Of a DNA stretch of 64,000 nt, positions 1 through 6,939 are shown one piece after another. The DNA is from Deltaproteobacteria bacterium (GTDB taxonomy: Bacteria; Myxococcota_A; Polyangia; Haliangiales; SHYZ01), in contig JACQUZ010000088.1 in the NCBI GenBank assembly GCA_016210055.1, forward strand, positions 1 through 64,000, in the 5' to 3' direction. Every line of letters starts with the position of its first letter. The stretch's first letter is position 1. The notes beneath the pieces are model-generated. The model searched no databases. It was not told the origin of the DNA and saw nothing but the letters and a program-made list of their open reading frames with translations. The translations under genes and the position numbers were made by a program.

Positions 1-388
1 CATCAGTGGCCGTAATCCGGGCGAGGAGTGGCGCGGCTAGCTGTCCCGCAATGAGGATGGAGAGCCCGAGGCCGGTGGCGATGAGAAGCGACGCGCCAAG
101 GTAGCGGCCGATCTCTTCCCTGCGCCCAGACCCATGCGCCTGAGCCACGAGGATCTTGGTGGCCTGAAGAAGACCAATCGCGAAGCAAAGGAAGGCGAAC
201 GCCGTAACGCCACCTAGTCCTACGCCCGCGAGCTCTGCGGCGCCAATCCGGCTTACCAAGAGGGTCGATACGAGGGTCATTACGCTGTACGACATGGTCG
301 AGAGCGTGATTGGCCAAGACAGGCGCAGGAGCTCGCCGAGGGGGCGTGCTTCCCAAGTGAGAGACGACCGTGCTTCAGGTGACTGCAT
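1..388 (-). CDS. MATE family multidrug/metabolite exporter, 5' part (runs off window)
   Basis: This is the first 129 codons of a multidrug and toxin extrusion (MATE) transporter, an inner-membrane cation-coupled antiporter. The gene continues past the left edge. The frame starts at an ATG (388) and reads MQSPEARSSLTWEARPLGEL, then a helix (LSWPITLSTMSYSVMTLVST) followed by SRIGAAELAGVGLGG, which resembles the first MATE helix pair. Two further hydrophobic segments follow around residues 60-75 and 97-118. No Shine-Dalgarno sequence is visible. A terminator lies just upstream, so the gene is probably transcribed separately from the peroxiredoxin gene. The family call is from recognised sequence style; substrate is unknown. 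Confidence 0.75.
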   Translation of the reverse strand, partial: MQSPEARSSLTWEARPLGELLRLSWPITLSTMSYSVMTLVSTLLVSRIGAAELAGVGLGGVTAFAFLCFAIGLLQATKILVAQAHGSGRREEIGRYLGASLLIATGLGLSILIAGQLAAPLLARITATD

Positions 389-400
389 TGGGTACACCCC

Positions 401-437
401 AAAAAAAAAGCCGCGGGTTCCATTGGAAGCCCGCGGC
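401..437 (-). terminator. Rho-independent terminator
   Basis: On the minus strand a GCCGCGGG stem (positions 410-437, with nearly complementary arms GCCGCGGGCTT and AACCCGCGGC) is followed directly by nine T residues (409-401). It lies downstream of the peroxiredoxin gene and upstream of the MATE gene, so it should end the peroxiredoxin transcript. Confidence 0.88.
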
Positions 438-625
438 AGGTTCGAAAATGCAAGTGGATGCCGTGTTAACGCGCCGACCACCTCCGGTGAGTCCTGCTGC
501 GGCTTTTCACGCCGTTTGGAATTGAAGACATTACCAGCATCGATTCACCGTGGTCGCCCGTTCCTTATCGCCCCTCAGAGGATCGTTGTCAATCTCCGGG
601 AAGCGATCGGCATTCGAGGCGTGAT

Positions 626-1165
626 CTACGACACTTTCAAGGGTGGCTCACCCTTCTTCCAATTGCAGGGGGTCAGCTCGTTTGTCTGAAGAGCGTCGAG
701 AATGCGCAGCACCTCGTCGACGTTTCGTCCGACGCTCAAGTCATTGACGCTCACGAAGCGAATGGTGCCGTTCGGGTCGGCAATAAACGTTGCCCGCAGC
801 GGAATACCATCCTGCTTGTGAAGGATCCCAAGCGCCTGGGAGAGCTCGCGCTTGGTGTCCGCGAGCATCGGGTACGGAAGGCTCCTCAGATCGGGATGTT
901 GCTGCCTCCAGGCCAGGTGAACGAAGTGCGTGTCCGTGCTGGCACCCAGGAGCTGGGCGCCCCGCTCCCTAAACTCGGTGTTGCGGCGCCCGAACTCGGC
1001 AATTTCGGTAGGACAGACGAAGGTGAAGTCCATGGGCCACAGAAAAAGGACCTGCCACTTGCCTGAATAGGTCTGGTGACTTACTACGTTGAACTCCTTG
1101 CCGGGCTCGATGCTTACGACTGCCTTGAGCTTGAATTCTGGAAGCTTGTCGCCGACGGTCAGCAT
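626..1165 (-). CDS. ahpC: Peroxiredoxin, AhpC/Prx1 type
   Basis: A 179-residue thiol peroxidase that would reduce H2O2, organic hydroperoxides or peroxynitrite in the cytoplasm. The peroxidatic cysteine is C51 in DFTFVCPTE, and the probable resolving cysteine is C167 in TPCNWKKGE. Length, the KRELSQALGIL segment and the VGRNVDEVLRILDALQ segment match the actinobacterial-type AhpC (family knowledge). An AAAGGAGAC ribosome site precedes the ATG. It lies downstream of a Fur-family regulator gene on the same strand, with a palindromic operator between them (1188-1212), which suggests peroxide- or iron-dependent control. No ahpD or ahpF lies beside it. Confidence 0.93.
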   Translation of the reverse strand: MLTVGDKLPEFKLKAVVSIEPGKEFNVVSHQTYSGKWQVLFLWPMDFTFVCPTEIAEFGRRNTEFRERGAQLLGASTDTHFVHLAWRQQHPDLRSLPYPMLADTKRELSQALGILHKQDGIPLRATFIADPNGTIRFVSVNDLSVGRNVDEVLRILDALQTNELTPCNWKKGEPPLKVS

Positions 1166-1187
1166 TTATTGTGTCTCCTTTTGTTTT

Positions 1188-1217
1188 ACGTCTATCGTTA
1201 GACGTAGTCTAAATCAA
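1188..1217 (-). promoter_or_regulatory. Peroxiredoxin promoter with embedded Fur/PerR-type palindromic operator
   Basis: The perfect palindrome TTAGACGTAGTCTAA (1198-1212) overlaps a second inverted pair, ACGTCTA (1188-1194) and TAGACGT (1199-1205), so three TAGAC half-sites are arrayed in alternating orientation. On the minus strand TTGATT (1217-1212) and TAGACG (1194-1189) are 17 bases apart and could be the -35 and -10. The operator would then occupy the promoter spacer. The regulator is presumably the Fur-family protein encoded just upstream (inference). Confidence 0.7.
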
Positions 1218-1243
1218 GGCCGAAATTTTTTTCCAGTCTTTTC

Positions 1244-1663
1244 TTATGTTCCGGCGCCGCTCTTCCTTCCGCGCAAGACCACCATGTACTCGTCAACTTC
1301 GAAGCCTTGAAGATCGTTGATGTTTGATACCTGAAGCCGATGCCAAGGAATATCGAAAATTTTCCCGGTGGTTGAATCGATCAAGTGGTGATGCGCCTGG
1401 ACGTTGGGATCGAAGACGACCTTGCCTTCGGCCAAGATGAGTGGTCGCAGCAGTCCCACTCGGACGAACAGGCTCAGCGTGTTGTACACCGTCGCGCGTG
1501 AGAGCATCGGGAACGCGGCGCGGACCCGCTCCCAAACCTGGTCTGCCGATGGATGCTGGTCGGTGGACAGGACGTATTCCGCTACCGCCAAGCGTTGCGC
1601 GGAGGGTTGGATTCCATGCTCTCGGAGAAGCGAAAGGATGTCTCGCGATGGCTGAGTCACCAT
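1244..1663 (-). CDS. Fur-superfamily regulator, cysteine-free (Irr/PerR-like)
   Basis: A 139-residue transcription factor. The N-terminal winged helix covers residues 10-75 (REHGIQPSAQRLAVAEYVL, then SRATVYNTLSLF, the recognition-helix signature of Fur proteins). The C-terminal domain holds the metal-site cluster AHHHLIDSTTGKIFDIP (H91-H93). The protein has no cysteine at all, so it lacks the structural CxxC zinc site of typical Fur and PerR; the HHH followed by an acidic DIP segment is reminiscent of Irr. Open frame extends upstream in the same phase, but ATG 1663 starts the recognisable domain. It lies just upstream of the peroxiredoxin gene, its likely target. Whether it senses peroxide, iron or heme cannot be told. 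Confidence 0.9.
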   Translation of the reverse strand: MVTQPSRDILSLLREHGIQPSAQRLAVAEYVLSTDQHPSADQVWERVRAAFPMLSRATVYNTLSLFVRVGLLRPLILAEGKVVFDPNVQAHHHLIDSTTGKIFDIPWHRLQVSNINDLQGFEVDEYMVVLRGRKSGAGT

Positions 1664-1706
1664 GAATAGTTTTTCCGAATCCAGGCGTTCGTCAAGAGAA
1701 TCCCCG

Positions 1707-1735
1707 TTGACACGCGCACGTCGCCATCGTAGGGA
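1707..1735 (+). promoter_or_regulatory. Predicted sigma70-type promoter for the FAD oxidoreductase
   Basis: A consensus -35 TTGACA (1707-1712), a 17-base spacer and TAGGGA (1730-1735) place transcription start near 1742, only about 7 bases before the ATG at 1749. The leader would contain only the AAGG ribosome site. This supports ATG 1749 over the in-frame ATG at 1662. Confidence 0.5.
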
Positions 1736-1748
1736 TGCGGTAAGGAAA

Positions 1749-3212
1749 ATGAAGTTCAATTTCAGTTCGAGGAACGGCTCCCGGAGAGTTGTCGTGATTG
1801 GGGGCGGAGCGTGCGGAATGACTGCGGCCTGGGAGCTCGCCCAAAACGGCGCTGAGGTTGTCGTCGTCGAGAAAGAAAGCCGAATCGGCGGCCTTTGCGC
1901 TACCCACGAGTTCCGCGGTTGGCGATTTGACCTCGGAGGGCACAGGTTCATCTCGCGCAACGGGGAGCTCGTGCGCCGCGTGGTCGGATTGGTTGGCGAC
2001 GACATGCTGACCTCCGAGCGCCGGAGCGTCATCCTGCACGGCGGCGGGCAGTATCGCTACCCGCTGGCCGCCGAAGATCTCGCTCGCAAGATGAACGTCA
2101 AGCAGGGCGCCCTTGCCGTAGGAAGCTACCTCCAAGCTCGCCTTGCGACCCTGCTCCGACCTTCGCCAGACGTGTCGTTTGAAGATTGGGTCGTGTCCCG
2201 CTTTGGGCGTTATCTCTATGAACTTTTCTTTGGCCCGTACACGGAGAAGCTGTGGGGTGTCCACCCGTCACAGCTATCCGCGGATTGGGCCTCGGAGAGG
2301 ATTTCGCTCCTACACCTAGGCGACGCCATCCTACGCGTCGCCCGCCTGAAGAATCGCAATCGCCCGAGAACCCATGCTCGTCGATATTTCTATCCGCGCC
2401 GGGGAATAGGGCAGGTCTTCGAGATGATGGCGGATGAAATCCGTCACCTCGGCGGACAGGTCCTCTTGGACTCCGACGCATGCGGGCTCGAGCGAGACGC
2501 CAAGGGCCGGGTGCGCGGGGTGCGTTGCCGCAACGCCGAGGGGCAAGAGGAGCTCATTTCCTGTGATCAGGTGATCTCCACTGCTCCTCTTTCTCTCCTT
2601 ACCCGCTGGTTGTTCCCGAATGACGGAGAGATCGAGAGACATGCGGCTGCGCTCAGGTATCGTTCGGTGCGCTTTCTCAACATCCTCTTGAATAGGAGCG
2701 ACGTGTCCGAGAGTACCTGGATGTACGTCTCGGAACCGCGTTACCTGCCGACCCGCATCCAGGAGCCGAAGCGACGAAGTCCCGAGATGGCGCCACCGGG
2801 AAAGACGTCGCTCATGCTGGAGATCCCTTGCAATGAGGGAGACGGGACGTGGCGGGCCAGCGACGAGTCGCTGTACCAGAAGTCGATAGAGGACCTCCAG
2901 GGGCTCGGGTTCGAACGGATCCGAGAAGATACGCTCGGCTATTTCTCCACCAGGGTGGCCGAGGGATACCCGGTCTATGACTTGGGTTACAAGGAGCACC
3001 AGCTGTCGCTCCTCTCGTCAGTGGCGCAGGCGCCAAATGTCCTGTCTTGCGGTCGTCAAGGGATGTTCCGCTATGTCTTCATGGACATCGCCATGGAGAT
3101 GGGGATCGCCGCGGCACGGCAGGTGCTCGGCAACAGCGCCTGGAGTCAGGCGGAGCTCGTCGGGTTTCGCACTGACAAGCAGCTCATCGAGGCCCAAAGC
3201 ATGACGGCGTAG
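1749..3212 (+). CDS. FAD-dependent oxidoreductase (UDP-galactopyranose mutase / protoporphyrinogen oxidase superfamily)
   Basis: A 487-residue flavoprotein. A Rossmann dinucleotide motif, VVVIGGGACGMTAAWELA, begins near residue 14, followed by VVVVEKESRIGGLCATH and LGGHRFIS, which place it with NAD(P)-binding Rossmann flavin amine-oxidase-like enzymes that include UDP-galactopyranose mutases. The segment FFGPYTEKLWGVHP is typical of the mutase-like branch. The C-terminus carries a second FAD contact region (LSCGRQGMFRYVFMDIAMEMG). The actual substrate is not predictable; a role in surface-sugar or isoprenoid/carotenoid metabolism would be guesswork. The start is chosen by the AAGGA ribosome site and the promoter at 1707-1735. 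It is divergent from the Fur-family gene. Confidence 0.85.
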   Translation: MKFNFSSRNGSRRVVVIGGGACGMTAAWELAQNGAEVVVVEKESRIGGLCATHEFRGWRFDLGGHRFISRNGELVRRVVGLVGDDMLTSERRSVILHGGGQYRYPLAAEDLARKMNVKQGALAVGSYLQARLATLLRPSPDVSFEDWVVSRFGRYLYELFFGPYTEKLWGVHPSQLSADWASERISLLHLGDAILRVARLKNRNRPRTHARRYFYPRRGIGQVFEMMADEIRHLGGQVLLDSDACGLERDAKGRVRGVRCRNAEGQEELISCDQVISTAPLSLLTRWLFPNDGEIERHAAALRYRSVRFLNILLNRSDVSESTWMYVSEPRYLPTRIQEPKRRSPEMAPPGKTSLMLEIPCNEGDGTWRASDESLYQKSIEDLQGLGFERIREDTLGYFSTRVAEGYPVYDLGYKEHQLSLLSSVAQAPNVLSCGRQGMFRYVFMDIAMEMGIAAARQVLGNSAWSQAELVGFRTDKQLIEAQSMTA

Positions 3213-3220
3213 GGTTAGCC

Positions 3221-3823
3221 CTAGCGTGGTCGCCGCCACATGGCGATCATTGGGACGCCGCACATGACGAGCGCCGACAGGAGCAACCATGCGCCAGAAG
3301 TCGGCATGAGCCATGCCCAAGCGGATCCCGCCTGGGAAATCACCCACGGTGCGCCCAGGTGGACCATGGATGAGAGGAGTCCCGAAAGGACCACGAGGTA
3401 CTTGAGGAAAGGGGAGACGCGGCAGAGAAGGAAGATATGAGCGATGATCAAGAGGAACACCGGTACGGTGAAGAGGTGGAAGTGGGTGACCTCGAGGAGC
3501 TTCCGCCGGGTCATGGGAAGGATCATCGAGGGTGGGGCGTCCATGTCCTTGGCGACGGCCACTTCGTCTGGCAATTCGATGTCGGGGCCTTCCGATGAGG
3601 CGGGCCCTTTGTCCGTGGAGATGGAGTCAGATTTGGCCGATTGCGCGGGCACCCCTGCGTAATACTCCCTAACTCCGGCGGTACTGACGCCCAGCATGTC
3701 TTCGTAGAGCAGGATCGAGAAGACGAGTGCGGCGAGAGAAAAGAGGCAAAACGCGAAGTAGATGATCTTGACCTCGAGGGTGAGCTGGTCGATCCCGAAG
3801 CCCTTCTTGGAAAAAGGCCGCAT
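3221..3823 (-). CDS. Four-helix inner-membrane protein with histidine-rich helix, last gene of envelope redox/metal operon
   Basis: A 200-residue membrane protein of no family I can name. Helix 1 (about residues 18-41) is followed by a ~65-residue acidic periplasmic-type loop. Then come three helices: about 112-132 (containing THFHLFTVPVFLLIIAH), 137-157 and 168-192. The regularly spaced histidines in helix 2 could ligate heme or metal (inference). It starts 4 bases after the porin stop codon and closes an operon encoding porin, imelysin-like and cupredoxin-like proteins, so a role in electron transfer or metal handling across the envelope is plausible but unproven. Confidence 0.8.
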   Translation of the reverse strand: MRPFSKKGFGIDQLTLEVKIIYFAFCLFSLAALVFSILLYEDMLGVSTAGVREYYAGVPAQSAKSDSISTDKGPASSEGPDIELPDEVAVAKDMDAPPSMILPMTRRKLLEVTHFHLFTVPVFLLIIAHIFLLCRVSPFLKYLVVLSGLLSSMVHLGAPWVISQAGSAWAWLMPTSGAWLLLSALVMCGVPMIAMWRRPR

Positions 3824-3827
3824 CGCG

Positions 3828-5156
3828 CTAGAACAGCCAGGCCACCGAGGTTACGTAGGCGTAAGATGGATTGGTCACGGGGCTGTCGCTCTGCGCGATC
3901 TCGTGCTTCCAGACAAAGGCTTCTATCGGGCGGTAATTCAGGCCCAGCACCTTCCTCGTGACGTCGTTCTCGTTCTTGACCGACATGTCGGTGTCTACCT
4001 TCTCATAGAGAGCGACAGCGGTGAAGGTCGAGTCGCTCAGGTCGCCAGGCAGCAAGCGGCGCAATGCGTCGGGAAAGAAGTGGACGTTGAGCTGGGCGTA
4101 GAATCCCCAGAGGTCTTCGGGAACCCGACGGCGGGACGAGCCCGACCAGTCGTCGTCAAAACCGGGCTCGTTCCACTGACGCACGACCTCACCCAGGAGC
4201 TCCACTTTTCCGAAGCGGAGCGTGAGGTCTCCACCGAGGAGGCGTGCGCGGGCGCCGGCGCGGTTGTAGGCGCCATCATAATAGGATACGCCCAGTTCTC
4301 CCTGCAGGGTCGTTCCGAACGCCCGCCCGAAGTAGCCGTTGCCGATTCGACCGACAATCGCTTTGTCGTCGTTGTTGTCCTGAATGAGGGACCCACGCGC
4401 CGGGCGATTCCCCATGCCGTCCACGATGCGTGAGTCCAGGCCATTGATGGCGTACAGCTCGTAGTTGAGCTCCCATGGACCGCCTCGGTGAAGGCCGAAC
4501 GCGCCTGCGCCCGCCTCGAACCAAGTGGAAGGGATCACCGTGCGGATGAGCAGCGGCCGATCCGTCAGGTCTCTCGTCGGTGAGTCGTGGTTGATGTTGA
4601 ACTTGCCGAAGGGGACCAGCACGACGCCGGCACGCAGGTTGAGCAGGTCGACCAACTTGAAATCGACGACGGCGAACTCCAGGATGACCTCGCCTTCGCC
4701 GAGAATGCCGTCCTTCTTCTTGGGCGTGCCGCCGAACTCGAACTCAACCTCCGTCGAGAAGACGATGCGATCGTGCATCGGGGAATAGAAGAAGAACACC
4801 AGGCGGCGAGCTTCAAAGAACGAATCGCCGTCGAACGGCTTGGTAAACGGGACTTCGCCGTATCCGCCAATGACCGTGCGGTTGACGATGGCTTCGGTCT
4901 TGGCACCGAGGGTGCCAAAGTAGCTCGTGCGCAGGCCACCTGCTGACGGGTCGGGGCTCGGCTGCTGCACGCCGCCCGAAGGCGATGGCAAAGGGGCTTC
5001 CGCCTCCGGGGGGATCTCGATGATTGGACCCGCCGGAGCCTCGCCTTCCGGTTCCGCGTTCACCCCCTCGGGGGGCGCGCCCGGGCCTCCGTGGGCCCGA
5101 GCCACGCCACCTGCGAGGAGCAGCGACACGACGAGCGTAATGCTCGAGGCACGCAT
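3828..5156 (-). CDS. Outer-membrane beta-barrel porin
   Basis: 442 residues with a signal peptide (MRASSITLVVSLLLAGGVARA) and a Pro/Glu-rich linker to about residue 75. A long region of alternating hydrophobic beta strands follows, ending in SVAWLF with the C-terminal phenylalanine typical of outer-membrane barrels. Features such as GYGEVPFTKP, RRLVFFFYSP and ELNYELYAINGL resemble phosphate-selective or alginate-export-type porins (family knowledge). The ATG overlaps the stop of the upstream imelysin-like gene by one base, implying translational coupling. It probably supplies the outer-membrane channel for this locus. Confidence 0.85.
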   Translation of the reverse strand: MRASSITLVVSLLLAGGVARAHGGPGAPPEGVNAEPEGEAPAGPIIEIPPEAEAPLPSPSGGVQQPSPDPSAGGLRTSYFGTLGAKTEAIVNRTVIGGYGEVPFTKPFDGDSFFEARRLVFFFYSPMHDRIVFSTEVEFEFGGTPKKKDGILGEGEVILEFAVVDFKLVDLLNLRAGVVLVPFGKFNINHDSPTRDLTDRPLLIRTVIPSTWFEAGAGAFGLHRGGPWELNYELYAINGLDSRIVDGMGNRPARGSLIQDNNDDKAIVGRIGNGYFGRAFGTTLQGELGVSYYDGAYNRAGARARLLGGDLTLRFGKVELLGEVVRQWNEPGFDDDWSGSSRRRVPEDLWGFYAQLNVHFFPDALRRLLPGDLSDSTFTAVALYEKVDTDMSVKNENDVTRKVLGLNYRPIEAFVWKHEIAQSDSPVTNPSYAYVTSVAWLF

Positions 5157-6211
5157 TACGGCGTCACGTCGATACCAAAGGCCTTCTCGATGCGCGAGAC
5201 AATGCCAGCAGCGTCAATCTCCTTTGCCTTGTCGAATGTCGTCTTGTCGATTTGGGCCCGGATGTACTCGGCATCGGTCTTGGTCTCGGCTGTGCTTCCC
5301 TTGAGCATGTATGGCTCGATGATGTTGAAGAAGTTCTTCCCCTCCGCAAGCTTCACGTCCGGGGCCGCATCGGCGGGGAGCTCCTTGAACTCGCGTGCCA
5401 CGGAATACGCAAGAACGGCGAGAAGGTTCTGATCCATCTTCTTTGCGGTCTCCGTCACGGCGGCGAAATTCTTTGCCGCTACCTCGTCGCGACCTTGGAG
5501 GAAGAGCTGGAAAATTGTGTTGTTCAGCGTGAGGCCGAAATTGTCGTCGCGCTTCTTGGCCGTGCCCGAAATGCCTCGAGACGTGGCACCGTCGGTAGAG
5601 CGGCCGTAGTACCCGAATGCCTCGTCGAGCTTCGCCGGGGCGGTGTCTCCACCTGCGGAGGTCAAAGCGAGCTCATGGTAGACGGACGCGTAGAAGAACC
5701 ACTGGAGCGTCTTGTCGACGAACTGGCCCGCGAGCGCCGCGCTGAGGGTTCCTGCGTGGCACTTCGTGATGGCTTCAGTGATGATGGCGTTCATGGTCGT
5801 GCCTATGGTCGCGTCCTTGTTGTACGCGTGGTCATCCTTGCGCCCGTTGACCTTGTCGCGCAGGACACCGCCTGTGGCGTCGTTCCGGGTATAGGCCTCG
5901 GCGATGGTCCCTGCGGCGGGCGTCCCGGCGATGTCACCGCACTTGGTCTTGTCGAAGCCCGTCGCCTTGCGGATGGCGACGATCTCTTCGTAGATGCCCA
6001 CGCGTGCCTGCTGGGCTGCCATGTTCGAGGCCGAGAAGGGAATGTAGCTGGTCGCCGCGGCTCCATCGGGTGACGAGGCCTTGGCGTCTCCGGTGGAGGC
6101 GTCGACCGTGGTGCCGGCGTCGAGTTGATCGTGGTGATGCTCATCGCCGCCGCACGCAAGGGCGGCCGCCGAAAAGAGCACGGGAAGGAAATGCCTAAGG
6201 AATGATTGCAT
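5156..6211 (-). CDS. Imelysin-like / DUF4856-like exported lipoprotein
   Basis: 351 residues. The signal peptide MQSFLRHFLPVLFSAAALAC ends in a lipobox cysteine, followed by an Asp/His-rich linker (GGDEHHHDQLD). The body contains FFYASVYHELALTSAGG and KLDEAFGYYGR, recalling the imelysin/DUF4856 group of periplasmic iron-associated lipoproteins in which a (W/L)DEA(F/Y)GY segment is conserved. The assignment is from memory of the family, hence tentative. ATG 6211 follows a good AAGGAGAGA ribosome site; longer in-frame starts upstream run into the preceding gene. Its companions (porin, cupredoxin-like protein) fit a metal-acquisition role. Confidence 0.75.
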   Translation of the reverse strand: MQSFLRHFLPVLFSAAALACGGDEHHHDQLDAGTTVDASTGDAKASSPDGAAATSYIPFSASNMAAQQARVGIYEEIVAIRKATGFDKTKCGDIAGTPAAGTIAEAYTRNDATGGVLRDKVNGRKDDHAYNKDATIGTTMNAIITEAITKCHAGTLSAALAGQFVDKTLQWFFYASVYHELALTSAGGDTAPAKLDEAFGYYGRSTDGATSRGISGTAKKRDDNFGLTLNNTIFQLFLQGRDEVAAKNFAAVTETAKKMDQNLLAVLAYSVAREFKELPADAAPDVKLAEGKNFFNIIEPYMLKGSTAETKTDAEYIRAQIDKTTFDKAKEIDAAGIVSRIEKAFGIDVTP

Positions 6212-6237
6212 GACGTCTCTCTCCTTATCCAAGCTGA

Positions 6238-6939
6238 TTAAGTGCCTGTCACTGCGTCCGCTGGGGACGCGTCGATGATTTCCGCAGTCGCGTCGGCTGC
6301 CCCCGCGTCGGGCGGCTGGGGCGAGGGTGCAGCGTCGGGAATCCTTGGGGCTGGGCAAGGGGACGCTTCTTGGGCCCCGGCCTTTACGCAGCGGCCTCGA
6401 TGGCAGGTGAAGCCCTGGTCGCAGTCGAAATTGGCGTTGCAGCAGACGCCCTTGCACGAGAGCCCGGAGCCTTCGACGCACACGAGCCCGCCCTGGATAT
6501 CCCCTCCCTGACCCACGTACGTGGTGGTGCCGTAATAGTCGTCGACGACGGGGCGCCCGGGGCTACCGCTGTTCGTGTCGTAGTAAGGGAAACAGCCGGG
6601 TTGTTCGAAGGAGCGGCGCCAGCAGATCTTGTCTGGCTCCTTCTCGTCGCAAAAAAGCGGAGGAACCAGGTTGGGAGAAAAGAGCTCGACCGGGGTTCCA
6701 AGGCTCGTCACGTTCACCGGCACCCTCGGCGCCCCTTTCTCGATCCACCATTCGATGGTCGTCCCGACTTTGACGGTCACGCAGGCGGGCGAGAACTCGA
6801 GGGTCTTGGAGATCTTGACGTCGGTGTCGCGGGGCCGGTCACTCGAGAACTGGACCGCAGGATCGTCCCGGTGCGAGCGACCGCAAGATAGAATACCGAG
6901 GACGAGGATCGCACCTAGCCGAGTGGTGCTCGTGGTCAT
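6238..6939 (-). CDS. Cupredoxin-like lipoprotein with Cys-rich tail
   Basis: 233 residues. The N-terminal signal ends at the lipobox ILSC (about residue 19). Residues 40-130 read LEFSPACVTVKVGTTIEWWI followed later by QPGCFPYYDTNSG, the layout of a plastocyanin-like domain (SPxxxTVxVGxTVxW ... CxxY), although the canonical His-Cys-His-Met ligand set is not clearly present. Residues 150-190 are a small Cys-rich module (SCKGVCCNANFDCDQGFTC), and the C-terminus is Pro/Ala/Asp-rich. The ATG overlaps the preceding GT-C gene (ATGA). A copper-site or redox-carrier role is inferred from fold and neighbours only. Confidence 0.75.
   Translation of the reverse strand: MTTSTTRLGAILVLGILSCGRSHRDDPAVQFSSDRPRDTDVKISKTLEFSPACVTVKVGTTIEWWIEKGAPRVPVNVTSLGTPVELFSPNLVPPLFCDEKEPDKICWRRSFEQPGCFPYYDTNSGSPGRPVVDDYYGTTTYVGQGGDIQGGLVCVEGSGLSCKGVCCNANFDCDQGFTCHRGRCVKAGAQEASPCPAPRIPDAAPSPQPPDAGAADATAEIIDASPADAVTGT

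Noticed and set aside
1664-2032. N-terminal extension of about 120 codons for the Fur-family regulator (open frame from 2032)
   Set aside because: It lies antisense to the FAD oxidoreductase gene and has low-complexity shadow composition; the Fur domain begins exactly at ATG 1663.
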